This document shows positions 16,008-23,804 of a stretch of DNA of 48,136 nucleotides, piece by piece; the first letter of the stretch is position 1, and every line of letters starts with the position of its first letter. A program made the position numbers and the translations under genes. The stretch is from Fibrobacter succinogenes (GTDB lineage: Bacteria > Fibrobacterota > Fibrobacteria > Fibrobacterales > Fibrobacteraceae). The stretch is taken from positions 1 to 48,136 of the forward strand of contig CADCDO010000033.1 of NCBI GenBank assembly GCA_902800345.1, given 5' to 3'. Below the pieces are notes generated by a model that was not told where the DNA came from, made no database searches, and saw only the letters and a program-made list of their open reading frames with translations.

Positions 16008-17296
16008 TTTTGTTTCAACCATTGCAACGGGTCCACGGTCTGTGTCCCTTCGCTTACTTGGAAATACAATTTAATTCCATTTAACGAAGCAATATCGCCC
16101 ACTTCTCCAATTTCTTCGCATTTCTTGACACTTTTGCCCTCTTGGACGTGGATTGCTTTCATGTGACCATAGACCGTATAAGTTCCGTCTTCGTGCTCGA
16201 TAATGACGGAGGGGCCGCGGCCGTCAATTTCGGCGACCATCGCTACAGTCCCTGCCGCAGCGGCACGGATGCGTCCCCCGCGCTTTCCGCGGATTTCCAC
16301 CCCGAGGTTACGCGTCATGATGTGGAGCACCGGATGTTCCTGCAAGCCATATTCGCTGATGATCGGACCGTCGAGCGGCATACATTTCGGACCCTTGAAC
16401 GGTTGCGCCTGCACCATCTTTTTCGCCACCTCGGCCTGGCGGGCCTTTTCGGCTTCGCGTTTCTTTTCCTCTTCGCGCTTTTTCTCGGCAGCCTTTTCCT
16501 TTTTCTTGAGAGCGGCAAGGCGGGCCGCCTCGGCCTTCTTGGCCTCTTCGATTTCGCGCTTGCGACGTTCTTCGAGTTTCTTGATAAGCGAAAGCATCGT
16601 CTTCTGGTTACGTTCAAACTCCTTGAGCGCCATGCGTTGCACGGCCTTGTCGTGCTTGAGGGAATGCAGCATTCGCTCCTGGCCGTTCATCTGCGCCACA
16701 AGGCCACGTTCCTCGACGGCCTTGCGCGAACGCAACCTCGAAAGTTCCGCCAAGTGTTTTTCCTGAGCCTGCTGTTTTTGCGTACGTTCAGCAACAAGAC
16801 TGCGCAGCGTCTCCACATTTTCGCGGTCGCGGTTCAGCAAGTGGTGCACCCAGTAAACTTCACGTTCCGGGTTGCCGTTCTTGGTCAGAAGTTCAAATAA
16901 AATTTCGGCATCGTTGCTGCGGCCATGCACATACAAACTACGAATTCGTTTCCGCATGGCGCGCTTTCTGTTTTTGATTTTCGCGTCCAAGGAATCAATA
17001 TCCAGCACAAGTTGCTTTACGGCCCCCTGCAACATATCCTCGTTGCGCGAAAGTTCCGACAGGTACGACCTTGTGCGGTTCAGGTTCTGGTCCAAAAGAG
17101 AAATTGTGTTCAGTACGCCCTTTTCTTCGGTTTCGAGAACGGCCAGTTCCTCGCGCTTTTTTGCCAAGTCCACTTCCAGTTTTTTGAGAGCGTTCTTTTG
17201 TTCGTCAATCTGCGCATCCGTCTTTTTCGGGGCAGCCAAAGCCGCACCCACAGCAAAGACTAGAATCAGCAAGAACAACCGAAAAACGAGGCGCAT
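16004..17296 (-). CDS. envC: EnvC-like murein hydrolase activator, degenerate M23
   Basis: A 430-aa periplasmic protein: signal peptide (1-21, ending AALA), long coiled coil (about 25-290, with a Lys/Glu/Ala-rich stretch 245-290) and a C-terminal LytM/M23 domain (about 305-428). The zinc ligands of active M23 enzymes are lost: HxGxD is NLGVEI, and the usual LHFE of the last motif is LYFQ, although YGH remains. Inactive LytM proteins with coiled coils, such as E. coli EnvC, switch on cell-division amidases and are gated by FtsEX. Placement directly after ftsX (1-bp overlap, TAATG) fits that role very well. Amidases and ftsE are not in the window. Confidence 0.9.
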   Translation of the reverse strand: MRLVFRLFLLILVFAVGAALAAPKKTDAQIDEQKNALKKLEVDLAKKREELAVLETEEKGVLNTISLLDQNLNRTRSYLSELSRNEDMLQGAVKQLVLDIDSLDAKIKNRKRAMRKRIRSLYVHGRSNDAEILFELLTKNGNPEREVYWVHHLLNRDRENVETLRSLVAERTQKQQAQEKHLAELSRLRSRKAVEERGLVAQMNGQERMLHSLKHDKAVQRMALKEFERNQKTMLSLIKKLEERRKREIEEAKKAEAARLAALKKKEKAAEKKREEEKKREAEKARQAEVAKKMVQAQPFKGPKCMPLDGPIISEYGLQEHPVLHIMTRNLGVEIRGKRGGRIRAAAAGTVAMVAEIDGRGPSVIIEHEDGTYTVYGHMKAIHVQEGKSVKKCEEIGEVGDIASLNGIKLYFQVSEGTQTVDPLQWLKQK

Positions 17297-18183
17297 TATT
17301 CCTGCTCACCCTTCTTTTCAAACAAGAAACTGCGCACCGTGCGGAAACTAAAGTAACCCGCAAGAGTAGTCTCCAGAACTACCGTAAACAGAACTACAAT
17401 CCAAAAGTAAGAAACGCTCGCGGCCACAACCGGAAACATCCGCACCACCGACTGGATGACCAGCCCCACCAGCAATATGGCAGCGCCGCTTCCGACAAAA
17501 CCTTGCGCAGCTCCTTCCAGTACAAACGGGAACTCGATAAACAGGTAGCTGCCCCCCGCATACTTCATGTTCTCGACCAGGAGTTTACGGGACATGAGCG
17601 AAAGCCTCACCGAGTTGCAAATGATGAGCGAGAGCGTAATGAGCAGAAGGATGCTTATGCAGATTGGCCAGAAAACCATCTTGAACTTCCAGGACGCAAT
17701 TCGCGATGCCCACCTTACCGGCGCCTGCACCTCTTCGAAATACGACTCTTCGGCAATCACATTGCGCACTTCGGAAAGATCCGACGGGTTTCGGGCCTCG
17801 TCGCAGAGCGACACCCGGAAAAACGCAGGAATCGGATTTCCTTCGACAAGTTCCAGCATATCCGGCGAAAAATGACTGCGGAAATCCGCAAGCGCCGAAT
17901 CCGCACTCACAAACGACACGGATTCCACATAACGCGTATGCTCAAGCCGTGTCTGGATAACGGCAACCGAATCCTCGGGGACGTCTTCCTTTAGGAACGC
18001 CTCGATGACGTACAGGGACTTCTCCGCAGAGATAAGCTTAAACGAAACGCCGAGCGCCGTAAAAGACGACGCCAACAGGAGCGAACACAAGAAAATCGTC
18101 AAAAGAGACGGAAGAATCACCGTACGGTGCTGCTTCCATCCGCGAAAAGATTCCGATATTAAGTAACCTAATTGTCCGAACAC
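17296..18183 (-). CDS. ftsX: Cell-division protein FtsX
   Basis: A 295-aa inner-membrane permease-like subunit of the FtsEX complex, which passes ATP-driven signals to murein hydrolases at the septum. A TM segment (about 23-46), an extracytoplasmic domain (about 50-165, with SFVSADSALADFRSHF and NPIPAFFRVSL, typical of FtsX) and three further TM segments (about 171-192, 219-243, 258-280) give the expected four-TM layout. The start is a GTG at 18183; GAGG lies only one base before it, so initiation may be weak. FtsE, normally just upstream, is missing here, the neighbouring gene being divergent. It is first of the five-gene minus operon. Confidence 0.93.
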   Translation of the reverse strand: MFGQLGYLISESFRGWKQHRTVILPSLLTIFLCSLLLASSFTALGVSFKLISAEKSLYVIEAFLKEDVPEDSVAVIQTRLEHTRYVESVSFVSADSALADFRSHFSPDMLELVEGNPIPAFFRVSLCDEARNPSDLSEVRNVIAEESYFEEVQAPVRWASRIASWKFKMVFWPICISILLLITLSLIICNSVRLSLMSRKLLVENMKYAGGSYLFIEFPFVLEGAAQGFVGSGAAILLVGLVIQSVVRMFPVVAASVSYFWIVVLFTVVLETTLAGYFSFRTVRSFLFEKKGEQE

Positions 18184-18228
18184 GCCTCGAATATAATTAA
18201 ATTTATAGAGGTTCTTTACGGGGCTTTT

Positions 18229-19209
18229 ATGGGAAACATCATATTAAAGATTACCGCATTGATTTGCGCGATGGCCCTCTGGTTCTATGTCATCTCGCTG
18301 AAGGACTTCCAACTGACGATGGAAGTTCCGCTTACGTTCGTGAAGTTGCCCGAAGCTTTGGCAATTGCATCCAAGCCGCCCACCACCGTTTCCGTGACAG
18401 TCGAAGGCAAGCCCCTCGACCTCATCCGCCTCCAGTCGCAAAAGCAGGCGGCAATGGTCGTCGACATGCACCTCGCCGAACTCGGCTCCAAGCGCATCCA
18501 CCTCGACTCGAAGAACTTTGTAGCCCCGAACTTTTCGTCGGTCCACTACATAGAACCCGACAACCAGTACCTTTTTATTGACGTCGCCGTCGATACGCGT
18601 ATCGAGCGAAACATCCCCATCAAGAATAACGTAAACTTCAGCCCAGCCCCCGGCTACATCATCGTACAGCCGCCAAAGCTCCTCCAAGAAGCACTCAAGG
18701 TCACCGGCGCAAGAAATGCGCTCACCCGCATCATCGACATTCCGACGGACTCCCTGTTCATCGACAGCATCAAGGATAGCAAGACATATTCCATCCCGCT
18801 TGTGACCGAACGACTCCCGTCTTTTGTGACACCCAGCGATTCCGTGGCAAAAATTTTTGTCGATGTTCAAAAAATCAAGACCAAGGATTTCAGGAATATC
18901 CCCATCCAGCTTATCGGTTTCTATGACCGAGCATTGAACACGCTCTCCCCGCAAAGTGCGACCGTAGAGATTACAGGTGGAGACAAAGTCATCGAGGCCA
19001 TCAACAGTGACGACATCGAGCTGTTCATCGAATACAACCGTTTCGCCATCGAAGACGCCGACAGCCTCGCACCGACCATCAAGCTGAACCTCCCGCCCGA
19101 CATCGACCGCAACATGACCATCAAGGCGATTCTTGTCAAACCTGACAAGATTAAGCTCATCAAGACTCACACGGAAGACGAAAACAAGGACGAGGAATAC
19201 GGAATATGA
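18229..19209 (+). CDS. YbbR-domain membrane protein (CdaR-like)
   Basis: A 326-aa protein with one N-terminal TM segment (about 5-25, LKITALICAMALWFYVIS) and a series of YbbR repeats in the extracytoplasmic part. PLTFVKLPEALAIASKPPTTVSVTVEGKP marks the first repeat, and IPIKNNVNFSPAPGYIIVQPPKLL and IPIQLIGFYDRALNTLSPQSATVEI two more. In Firmicutes such proteins (CdaR) control the diadenylate cyclase CdaA. Whether that holds here is unknown, and no cdaA lies in the window, although it could sit elsewhere. ATG at 18229 begins the TM segment. TATAAT at 18192-18197 in the 45-bp divergent gap is a possible -10. Confidence 0.85.
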   Translation: MGNIILKITALICAMALWFYVISLKDFQLTMEVPLTFVKLPEALAIASKPPTTVSVTVEGKPLDLIRLQSQKQAAMVVDMHLAELGSKRIHLDSKNFVAPNFSSVHYIEPDNQYLFIDVAVDTRIERNIPIKNNVNFSPAPGYIIVQPPKLLQEALKVTGARNALTRIIDIPTDSLFIDSIKDSKTYSIPLVTERLPSFVTPSDSVAKIFVDVQKIKTKDFRNIPIQLIGFYDRALNTLSPQSATVEITGGDKVIEAINSDDIELFIEYNRFAIEDADSLAPTIKLNLPPDIDRNMTIKAILVKPDKIKLIKTHTEDENKDEEYGI

Positions 19210-20213
19210 TTTGGCTTGGAATTGAATCTAGCTGCGACGAAACCGCTTGTGCCGTTTTACAGGACGACCCGCTCAAGGTCCTGTCGAACCCGCTCTACAG
19301 CCAAATCGACGAACACGCACTCTACGGAGGAGTCGTTCCCGAAATTGCCGCCCGCGCTCACCTGCAAAAAATTGCCCCCATCGCCGAAGCCGCCGTAAAA
19401 GAAGCCGGCATCGAACTCAAGGACATCGACGCCATCGCTTATACCACGGGTCCAGGCCTCATGGGACCGCTCCTCGTGGGCGCAAGCTTTGCAAAAGGAC
19501 TCGCCCGCGACTTGAACATACCCGCTTACGGCATGAACCACCTCGAAGGGCATCTCGCCGCGGCCTGGCTCAGCAACCCGGACATCGAACCGCCGTTCCT
19601 CACGCTCACCGTCTCGGGAGGCCACACGGAACTCGTGATGGAAGAACCCGGATTCAAGTACACAAGCATCGGACGCACCCGCGACGATGCAGCCGGAGAA
19701 GCATTCGACAAATGCGGTAAGCTCATCGGTCTCAAGTACCCCGCAGGCGCCACAATCAGCCGCCTGGGCAAAGATAAAAACCGCAAATTCGTCGAATTCC
19801 CGCGCGCACTCCACACGCACGACAACTGCGAATTCTCGTTCAGCGGGCTCAAGACCGCCGTGCTCCGTTACACCGAAACGCATGACCCGGAATTTATCCA
19901 GCAGAATCTCGGCGACATCTGCGCCTCGCTCGAAGACGCCATCGTCGATAGCCTTGTCACAAAGACCATCAACGCCCTCAAAAAGACCCGCATGAAAACG
20001 CTCGTGATGGGCGGAGGCGTAAGCGCGAACAGCTGGTTGCGCACTCGCCTGCAAGATTACTGCAACAAGAAAGGCATCCGCTTCTGCGTCCCGGACAGAA
20101 GCCTCAGTACAGATAACGGCGCGATGATTGCCGCTGCTGCCATCCGTCGCAAATTGCAGGGCAGACTCGAATCCATCGATGTCGTAAAACCCTGGATGCC
20201 GCTAGCGATTTAG
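19206..20213 (+). CDS. tsaD: tRNA t6A37 threonylcarbamoyltransferase TsaD
   Basis: A 335-aa enzyme that transfers the threonylcarbamoyl group to A37 of ANN-decoding tRNAs, with TsaB and TsaE. Motifs are complete: LGIESSCDETACAV at the N-terminus, GPGLMGPLLVGASFAKGLA, the metal-binding NHLEGHLAA (HxxxH), TVSGGHTEL, the AGEAFDKCGKLIGLKYPAG stretch, FSFSGLKTAV, VMGGGVSANSWLR and STDNGAMIA. Length is standard. The start overlaps the CdaR-like stop by 4 bp (ATGA). The TAG stop is part of the first unit of a heptamer array (20210-20244). Confidence 0.97.
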   Translation: MIWLGIESSCDETACAVLQDDPLKVLSNPLYSQIDEHALYGGVVPEIAARAHLQKIAPIAEAAVKEAGIELKDIDAIAYTTGPGLMGPLLVGASFAKGLARDLNIPAYGMNHLEGHLAAAWLSNPDIEPPFLTLTVSGGHTELVMEEPGFKYTSIGRTRDDAAGEAFDKCGKLIGLKYPAGATISRLGKDKNRKFVEFPRALHTHDNCEFSFSGLKTAVLRYTETHDPEFIQQNLGDICASLEDAIVDSLVTKTINALKKTRMKTLVMGGGVSANSWLRTRLQDYCNKKGIRFCVPDRSLSTDNGAMIAAAAIRRKLQGRLESIDVVKPWMPLAI

Positions 20214-20244
20214 GTCTTAGGTCTTAGGTTGTAGGCAGTAGGGA
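20210..20244. repeat. Degenerate 7-bp-periodic array (C), five units
   Basis: TTAGGTC, TTAGGTC, TTAGGTT, GTAGGCA and GTAGGGA follow each other without gaps. TAG is constant at positions 2-4. The TAG in the first unit is the stop codon of tsaD. Confidence 0.7.
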
Positions 20245-20267
20245 CATAGACGAGAGACGAAAGACTC

Positions 20268-20349
20268 GTCATCCTGAGCATCGCGATATAGAATTGTCGG
20301 CAGCTTGCTGCCCTACAATTCTTAGGTTCGTAGGAGCAGGATCCAGTGA
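20268..20349 (+). repeat. Dispersed repeat enclosing a long hairpin
   Basis: The ends CGTCATCCTGAGC (20268 onward) and GGATCCAGT (to 20348) match the copy at 6817-6851. Between them lies AGAATTGT...ACAATTCT with an inner GGCAGC/GCTGCC (20290-20322), a hairpin of about 14 pairs. No T run follows, so it is not a standard terminator. Together with arrays C and D it fills the 313-bp spacer 20214-20526, which has no other visible feature. Confidence 0.6.
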
Positions 20350-20350
20350 A

Positions 20351-20392
20351 GTTTAGTTGGTAGAGCTTAGAACTTAGAGCTTAGTAGGCAGT
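20351..20392. repeat. Degenerate 7-bp-periodic array (D), six units
   Basis: GTTTAGT, TGGTAGA, GCTTAGA, ACTTAGA, GCTTAGT and AGGCAGT run without gaps, with AG constant at positions 5-6 and TAG in five of six. The array follows the dispersed repeat. Confidence 0.65.
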
Positions 20393-20526
20393 AGTTTATA
20401 AACGAGCTATATAATACTCTTCGTACGACAAAAGCGTATCATAACAGTAGCATGACTTTTTTCGCCGTATTTTCAGCTAAGCTTTTTAGCATTCCCTGTA
20501 TTTTTCATGAATTTTCATTGTATATT

Positions 20527-20958
20527 ATGGATATGATTTTATCCTTCAAACATAAGGTAATGCTATTTCTCTGCGCTTCGGCTCTCTGCTGGGCGCAGGA
20601 TTTGAGCAAACCCGTAAGTGACGTTGATGTTTTCCGCCCCGAAAAGCGCGAAACCAAAGTCCAGCTCGTTGATTCCTCGCAAACTAATTCCGTAAAACTG
20701 AACGTCGATATTTTTGCCGATGGATTCGTCGGATCGTACTATATCCTTTGGGACAATGTCGATCTTTCCGAAGACATCAAGAAACTCATGACGACCCGCG
20801 ATTTCGCCCGCGACGAGTTCTTTATGCAAAACATCGACCGCGAGCAGTTCGAGCAAGAACGCATGCTGCAACTTTTCGAAGACAAGAAGCAAGAATTCTT
20901 CAACATATTCCCCGAAGAAGCTCTCAAGGAACTGCAAGAAAAGCAAGCGGACGAGTAG
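20527..20958 (+). CDS. Small exported protein, unknown
   Basis: A 143-aa protein with a signal peptide (basic SFKHK, hydrophobic VMLFLCASALCWA, cleavage after the Ala before QD) and a mature part that I do not recognise. The mature part starts with a Pro/Val-rich section (KPVSDVDVFRPEKRE) and ends in a helical, Glu/Lys/Gln-rich stretch (about 85-143). ATG at 20527 is chosen; ATG at 20533 or 20560 would also give a signal peptide, and an open frame runs 25 codons further up. No good Shine-Dalgarno marks any of them. It stands between two repeat-filled spacers. Confidence 0.62.
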   Translation: MDMILSFKHKVMLFLCASALCWAQDLSKPVSDVDVFRPEKRETKVQLVDSSQTNSVKLNVDIFADGFVGSYYILWDNVDLSEDIKKLMTTRDFARDEFFMQNIDREQFEQERMLQLFEDKKQEFFNIFPEEALKELQEKQADE

Positions 20959-20974
20959 TGCGGCGGAGCTGCAG

Positions 20975-21011
20975 TTCGTAGAACTTAGCCCGCTCCACTC
21001 TTAGAACTTAG
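20975..21011. repeat. Weak heptamer words (E)
   Basis: Two pairs of adjacent heptamers, TTCGTAG-AACTTAG (20975-20988) and CTCTTAG-AACTTAG (20998-21011), echo the units of array D. The pairs are out of phase with each other, so this is a decayed or broken array. The rest of the 20959-21102 spacer shows nothing I can name. Confidence 0.4.
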
Positions 21012-21102
21012 TCGGTCCTTCAGCAACACATCGGCATACTCAGTGCATCAGCTCAGTACAGACTTAAGCTCACCAACCTTTTGTCGAACCAAAGTTCCAA
21101 AT

Positions 21103-21144
21103 CCTAAGCTCTAAGTTCTAAATTCTAACAACTAACGACCAAGC
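21103..21144. repeat. Degenerate 7-bp-periodic array (F) before birA
   Basis: CCTAAGC, TCTAAGT, TCTAAAT, TCTAACA, ACTAACG and ACCAAGC run without gaps and stop two bases before the birA ATG. CTAA is the constant core in five units, the reverse complement of the TTAG of arrays C and D. It takes the place of a Shine-Dalgarno. Confidence 0.7.
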
Positions 21145-21146
21145 AA

Positions 21147-22118
21147 ATGTTTTCGCAAGAACGTTCATTCACGGACTGGCAGTTCACGGGATTCGGCAAT
21201 GCTCCGGCCTACCTTTTCGAGACTATCGAAAGCACGCACAAGCTCATGAAAGAAATGGCTCGAACAGGTGAAATCTCACCGGGCACACTCTTTGTCGCCG
21301 ATTCGCAAAGCAACGGACATGGCCGCCACGAACGCACCTGGGACTCCCCCGCCGGAAAAAATCTCTACTTCAACATTCTAGTTCCGCTCGACAATATTCC
21401 CGCCAACCGTTTCGCCCAAATCACGCAAGTCGCGGCATTGACATTCGCGGAATCATTCAACGGATTACTGGAAGCCGCCGTCAATGAAAATAAGGATAGC
21501 GCAAATTTAACAAGCGGCAAACGAGCGGACTACGCCGACAAGAACAGCGAAACAATTTCCAAAATCACCGTCAAGTGGCCCAACGACATACTCTACGGCA
21601 AGAGCAAATTCTGCGGGATTTTGGCGGAAGTCGTTTACACAAGATGGCAGTCCCCGGAACCCGGAACCAGTCCGGGAGAGGCTCAACCGGAAATGGCAAG
21701 AGAAAAAGCTCCGCGCCCGACCCTCAATATGGGAGTCGGTATAAACGTCAACAGTGAACCCGAAGACTATGTGCACCTGAACAGGAACGTCACCACGCTC
21801 AAAGCCATCGTCGGCAAGACCATCAACCGGGAAAAGCTCCTGCAACAACTCGTCGGTAACCTCGAGCGCGCCATCGGGCAGTTCCGCGCTTTCGGCATCC
21901 GCCCCTGGATCGCCGCATGGAAACGCATGGACCAGTTCATCGGAGCCCGCGGCACTATCGTCGTCAACAACCGCTGCACCGACCAAAATCACGCCTCCGG
22001 CGAAGGGGCCATCAAGAAAACAGGCACCATCATCGACATGCAAGACGATGGAAGTCTGCTATTCCAATGCGACGACGGCAAAATCGAGACAGTCCTTTCC
22101 GCCGACTTGGAAATCTAA
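21147..22118 (+). CDS. birA: Biotin-protein ligase BirA (no HTH domain)
   Basis: A 323-aa ligase that activates biotin with ATP and attaches it to carboxyl-carrier proteins. Motifs: ETIESTHKLMKEMA, the biotinyl-AMP loop QSNGHGRHERTWDSPAGKNL (most relatives have GRGRxGRxW; here the first Arg is His), KITVKWPNDILYGKSKFCGILAE, and LNMGVGINVNS. The C-terminal SH3-like domain follows. There is no N-terminal winged helix, so this is the monofunctional type and not a repressor. Two insertions, after FAESFNGLLEAA and after VVYTRWQSPEP, make it longer than usual. The start is set by the motif positions; a heptamer array, not a Shine-Dalgarno, precedes it. The next gene begins at the base after the stop. 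Confidence 0.92.
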   Translation: MFSQERSFTDWQFTGFGNAPAYLFETIESTHKLMKEMARTGEISPGTLFVADSQSNGHGRHERTWDSPAGKNLYFNILVPLDNIPANRFAQITQVAALTFAESFNGLLEAAVNENKDSANLTSGKRADYADKNSETISKITVKWPNDILYGKSKFCGILAEVVYTRWQSPEPGTSPGEAQPEMAREKAPRPTLNMGVGINVNSEPEDYVHLNRNVTTLKAIVGKTINREKLLQQLVGNLERAIGQFRAFGIRPWIAAWKRMDQFIGARGTIVVNNRCTDQNHASGEGAIKKTGTIIDMQDDGSLLFQCDDGKIETVLSADLEI

Positions 22119-22970
22119 ATGCGCTTTCGTCGATTCAAATTCAGCCTACTATTAATCCCGTGCCTATCCGCATGGTTTCTGTCCGGATGCAACGCATTTA
22201 ACCAACTGAACGTCCATTCCGGAGAATTCGACGTTTACGCCCCACCCGTCTTCACAGGAGCCGGATACAACGTCAAAAAAGACACTTCCGTCAATCGAGC
22301 TAGCTTACAGATAAAATTACAAAAAGAAAAAAGACTGCAGCTACACGATGTCTGGAATAAAAAAATTTCTGGTGACGACAGAACATTACCTGAAGAAAAA
22401 GCAAATATCGCATACCATCTGAAAAATTTCCCTGTGACCGCCTCATATGACCGACTTATAAAATCGGAGGTCTGGTTGGCCACTCTTGGCGGCGGCCTTG
22501 ATCCGTTCCCCTATCTAAAAGCATATACAGGCTGGAACAGCAATCATTTTGAATTCGGTATAGGATTTCAATTAGGCTTTGGAAGATACAAGTACTCTCT
22601 AGAAGGCGATTGGCTTAAGCATTGCCATACATTCGAAGGAGAATACGACTGCGGATACGACCATTTGTCGCAAAAAGACCAATGGGATTTTTCTTTTACG
22701 GCATTGCTCAGCACCTATATAGGCGTATTCCTCACTAAGGAATTAGCACTGACGTACGCCCCGGCCATCTATTTTCCGTGGTGGTCTACGGATAGTTTCG
22801 ACTCCCATGACATTACATTCTCATTCCCATTTATCATCGAACAATATATGGGAGCCTCCTACTTGCTGAACGAACGCATTCAGTTTTCTTTAGGAGCAAC
22901 GGTTTACGTCGGCCAAAATTTTGCCGGAAAACATTGGCAAGTCAATACCGGCATCGGCTATCTATTCTGA
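22119..22970 (+). CDS. Lipoprotein with beta-barrel-like C-terminus, unknown
   Basis: A 283-aa lipoprotein: the signal peptide ends FLSGC, with lipid attachment at Cys24. From about residue 118 alternating aromatic and small residues in repeated strands (FEFGIGFQLGFGRYKYSLEG, IQFSLGATVYVGQNF), and a final VNTGIGYLF with a C-terminal Phe, look like an outer-membrane beta-barrel. Signal cysteine plus barrel is odd, and the signal could instead be of type I. The ATG immediately follows the birA TAA, so the two are translated together. Function unknown. Its end faces the convergent hydrolase gene 12 bp away with no terminator visible. Confidence 0.7.
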   Translation: MRFRRFKFSLLLIPCLSAWFLSGCNAFNQLNVHSGEFDVYAPPVFTGAGYNVKKDTSVNRASLQIKLQKEKRLQLHDVWNKKISGDDRTLPEEKANIAYHLKNFPVTASYDRLIKSEVWLATLGGGLDPFPYLKAYTGWNSNHFEFGIGFQLGFGRYKYSLEGDWLKHCHTFEGEYDCGYDHLSQKDQWDFSFTALLSTYIGVFLTKELALTYAPAIYFPWWSTDSFDSHDITFSFPFIIEQYMGASYLLNERIQFSLGATVYVGQNFAGKHWQVNTGIGYLF

Positions 22971-22982
22971 CAACCCCAAAAA

Positions 22983-23792
22983 CTATTTCTTCAGGAACTC
23001 CAAAATCCTGGAGCGGTAATCCGGCGCTTCGTCATATGCGGCATGTCCGTAATTGTCGTAAACGTAGAGTTCCACAGGCACGCCATTTCGTTCTAGCGCT
23101 TCGGCGATCTCTCTTGACGCAATCACGCCCAAAGTCCGGTCCAGTTCAGCGCCCAGAACAAGCGTCGGACACTTGAGATTTTTCAGCCCTTCATACGCTT
23201 CAAATTCGAGACACGCACGGGCGAGCACACAAAAACGCTTCATGTCCTGTTCGGTCGCATTCGAATTCAAACGCATCAAGCTCTTTTTGTACTTGCGAAT
23301 AGTCTCTTCGGAAAAAACTTTATCTATAAAGTTCGAGCAAAGCGCTTCGACATTTCCTTCATCGGCAAGGCGTTTCCATTCCGTCATCACCGCACGAGAC
23401 ATGTCGTTCAAACGAGATGCACTTGAACCAAGCGCTAGGCGCTCTACCTTCTGCGGGAACTGTTCCGCAATGAGTTGAGCAATCATGCCTCCCTGCGAAA
23501 TGCCAATCATGCAAGCGCTCCCAATGCCAATGGCATCCATCGCTTCGGCCGTATCCACGGCCATCTGCTCCATCGGATAAGATTCGCCAAAATTCTTCTT
23601 GCGGTCGAACAGATAAACCGTAAAATCATCCCTGAATATTTTATATGAATCCGCCACCATCGAAGCGACGCTCATCGTGCTTTTGAGACTCATGCCAGGC
23701 AACAAAACAAGCGGGCGCACGCCCGTGCCGAACTTGGCATAGTCCATCTCAAAATTTTCCGTTTTAACGGTCTGTACTAAATTCTCTGCCAT
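22983..23792 (-). CDS. Cytoplasmic alpha/beta-fold hydrolase
   Basis: A 269-aa alpha/beta hydrolase without signal peptide. LVLLPGMSLKS (about 28-38) is the oxyanion-hole loop, GISQGG holds nucleophile Ser99, CPTLVLGAELDRTLG holds acid Asp218, and NYGHAAYDEAPDY holds His250. A helical lid lies at about 125-200. It is close in layout to 3-oxoadipate enol-lactonase-like or MenH-like hydrolases, but no pathway neighbour supports a specific substrate. It is the last gene of a minus-strand run (26454 > 22983) and starts 12 bp after the AlkD-like gene. Confidence 0.83.
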   Translation of the reverse strand: MAENLVQTVKTENFEMDYAKFGTGVRPLVLLPGMSLKSTMSVASMVADSYKIFRDDFTVYLFDRKKNFGESYPMEQMAVDTAEAMDAIGIGSACMIGISQGGMIAQLIAEQFPQKVERLALGSSASRLNDMSRAVMTEWKRLADEGNVEALCSNFIDKVFSEETIRKYKKSLMRLNSNATEQDMKRFCVLARACLEFEAYEGLKNLKCPTLVLGAELDRTLGVIASREIAEALERNGVPVELYVYDNYGHAAYDEAPDYRSRILEFLKK

Positions 23793-23804
23793 ACTTCAAA
23801 ATTC

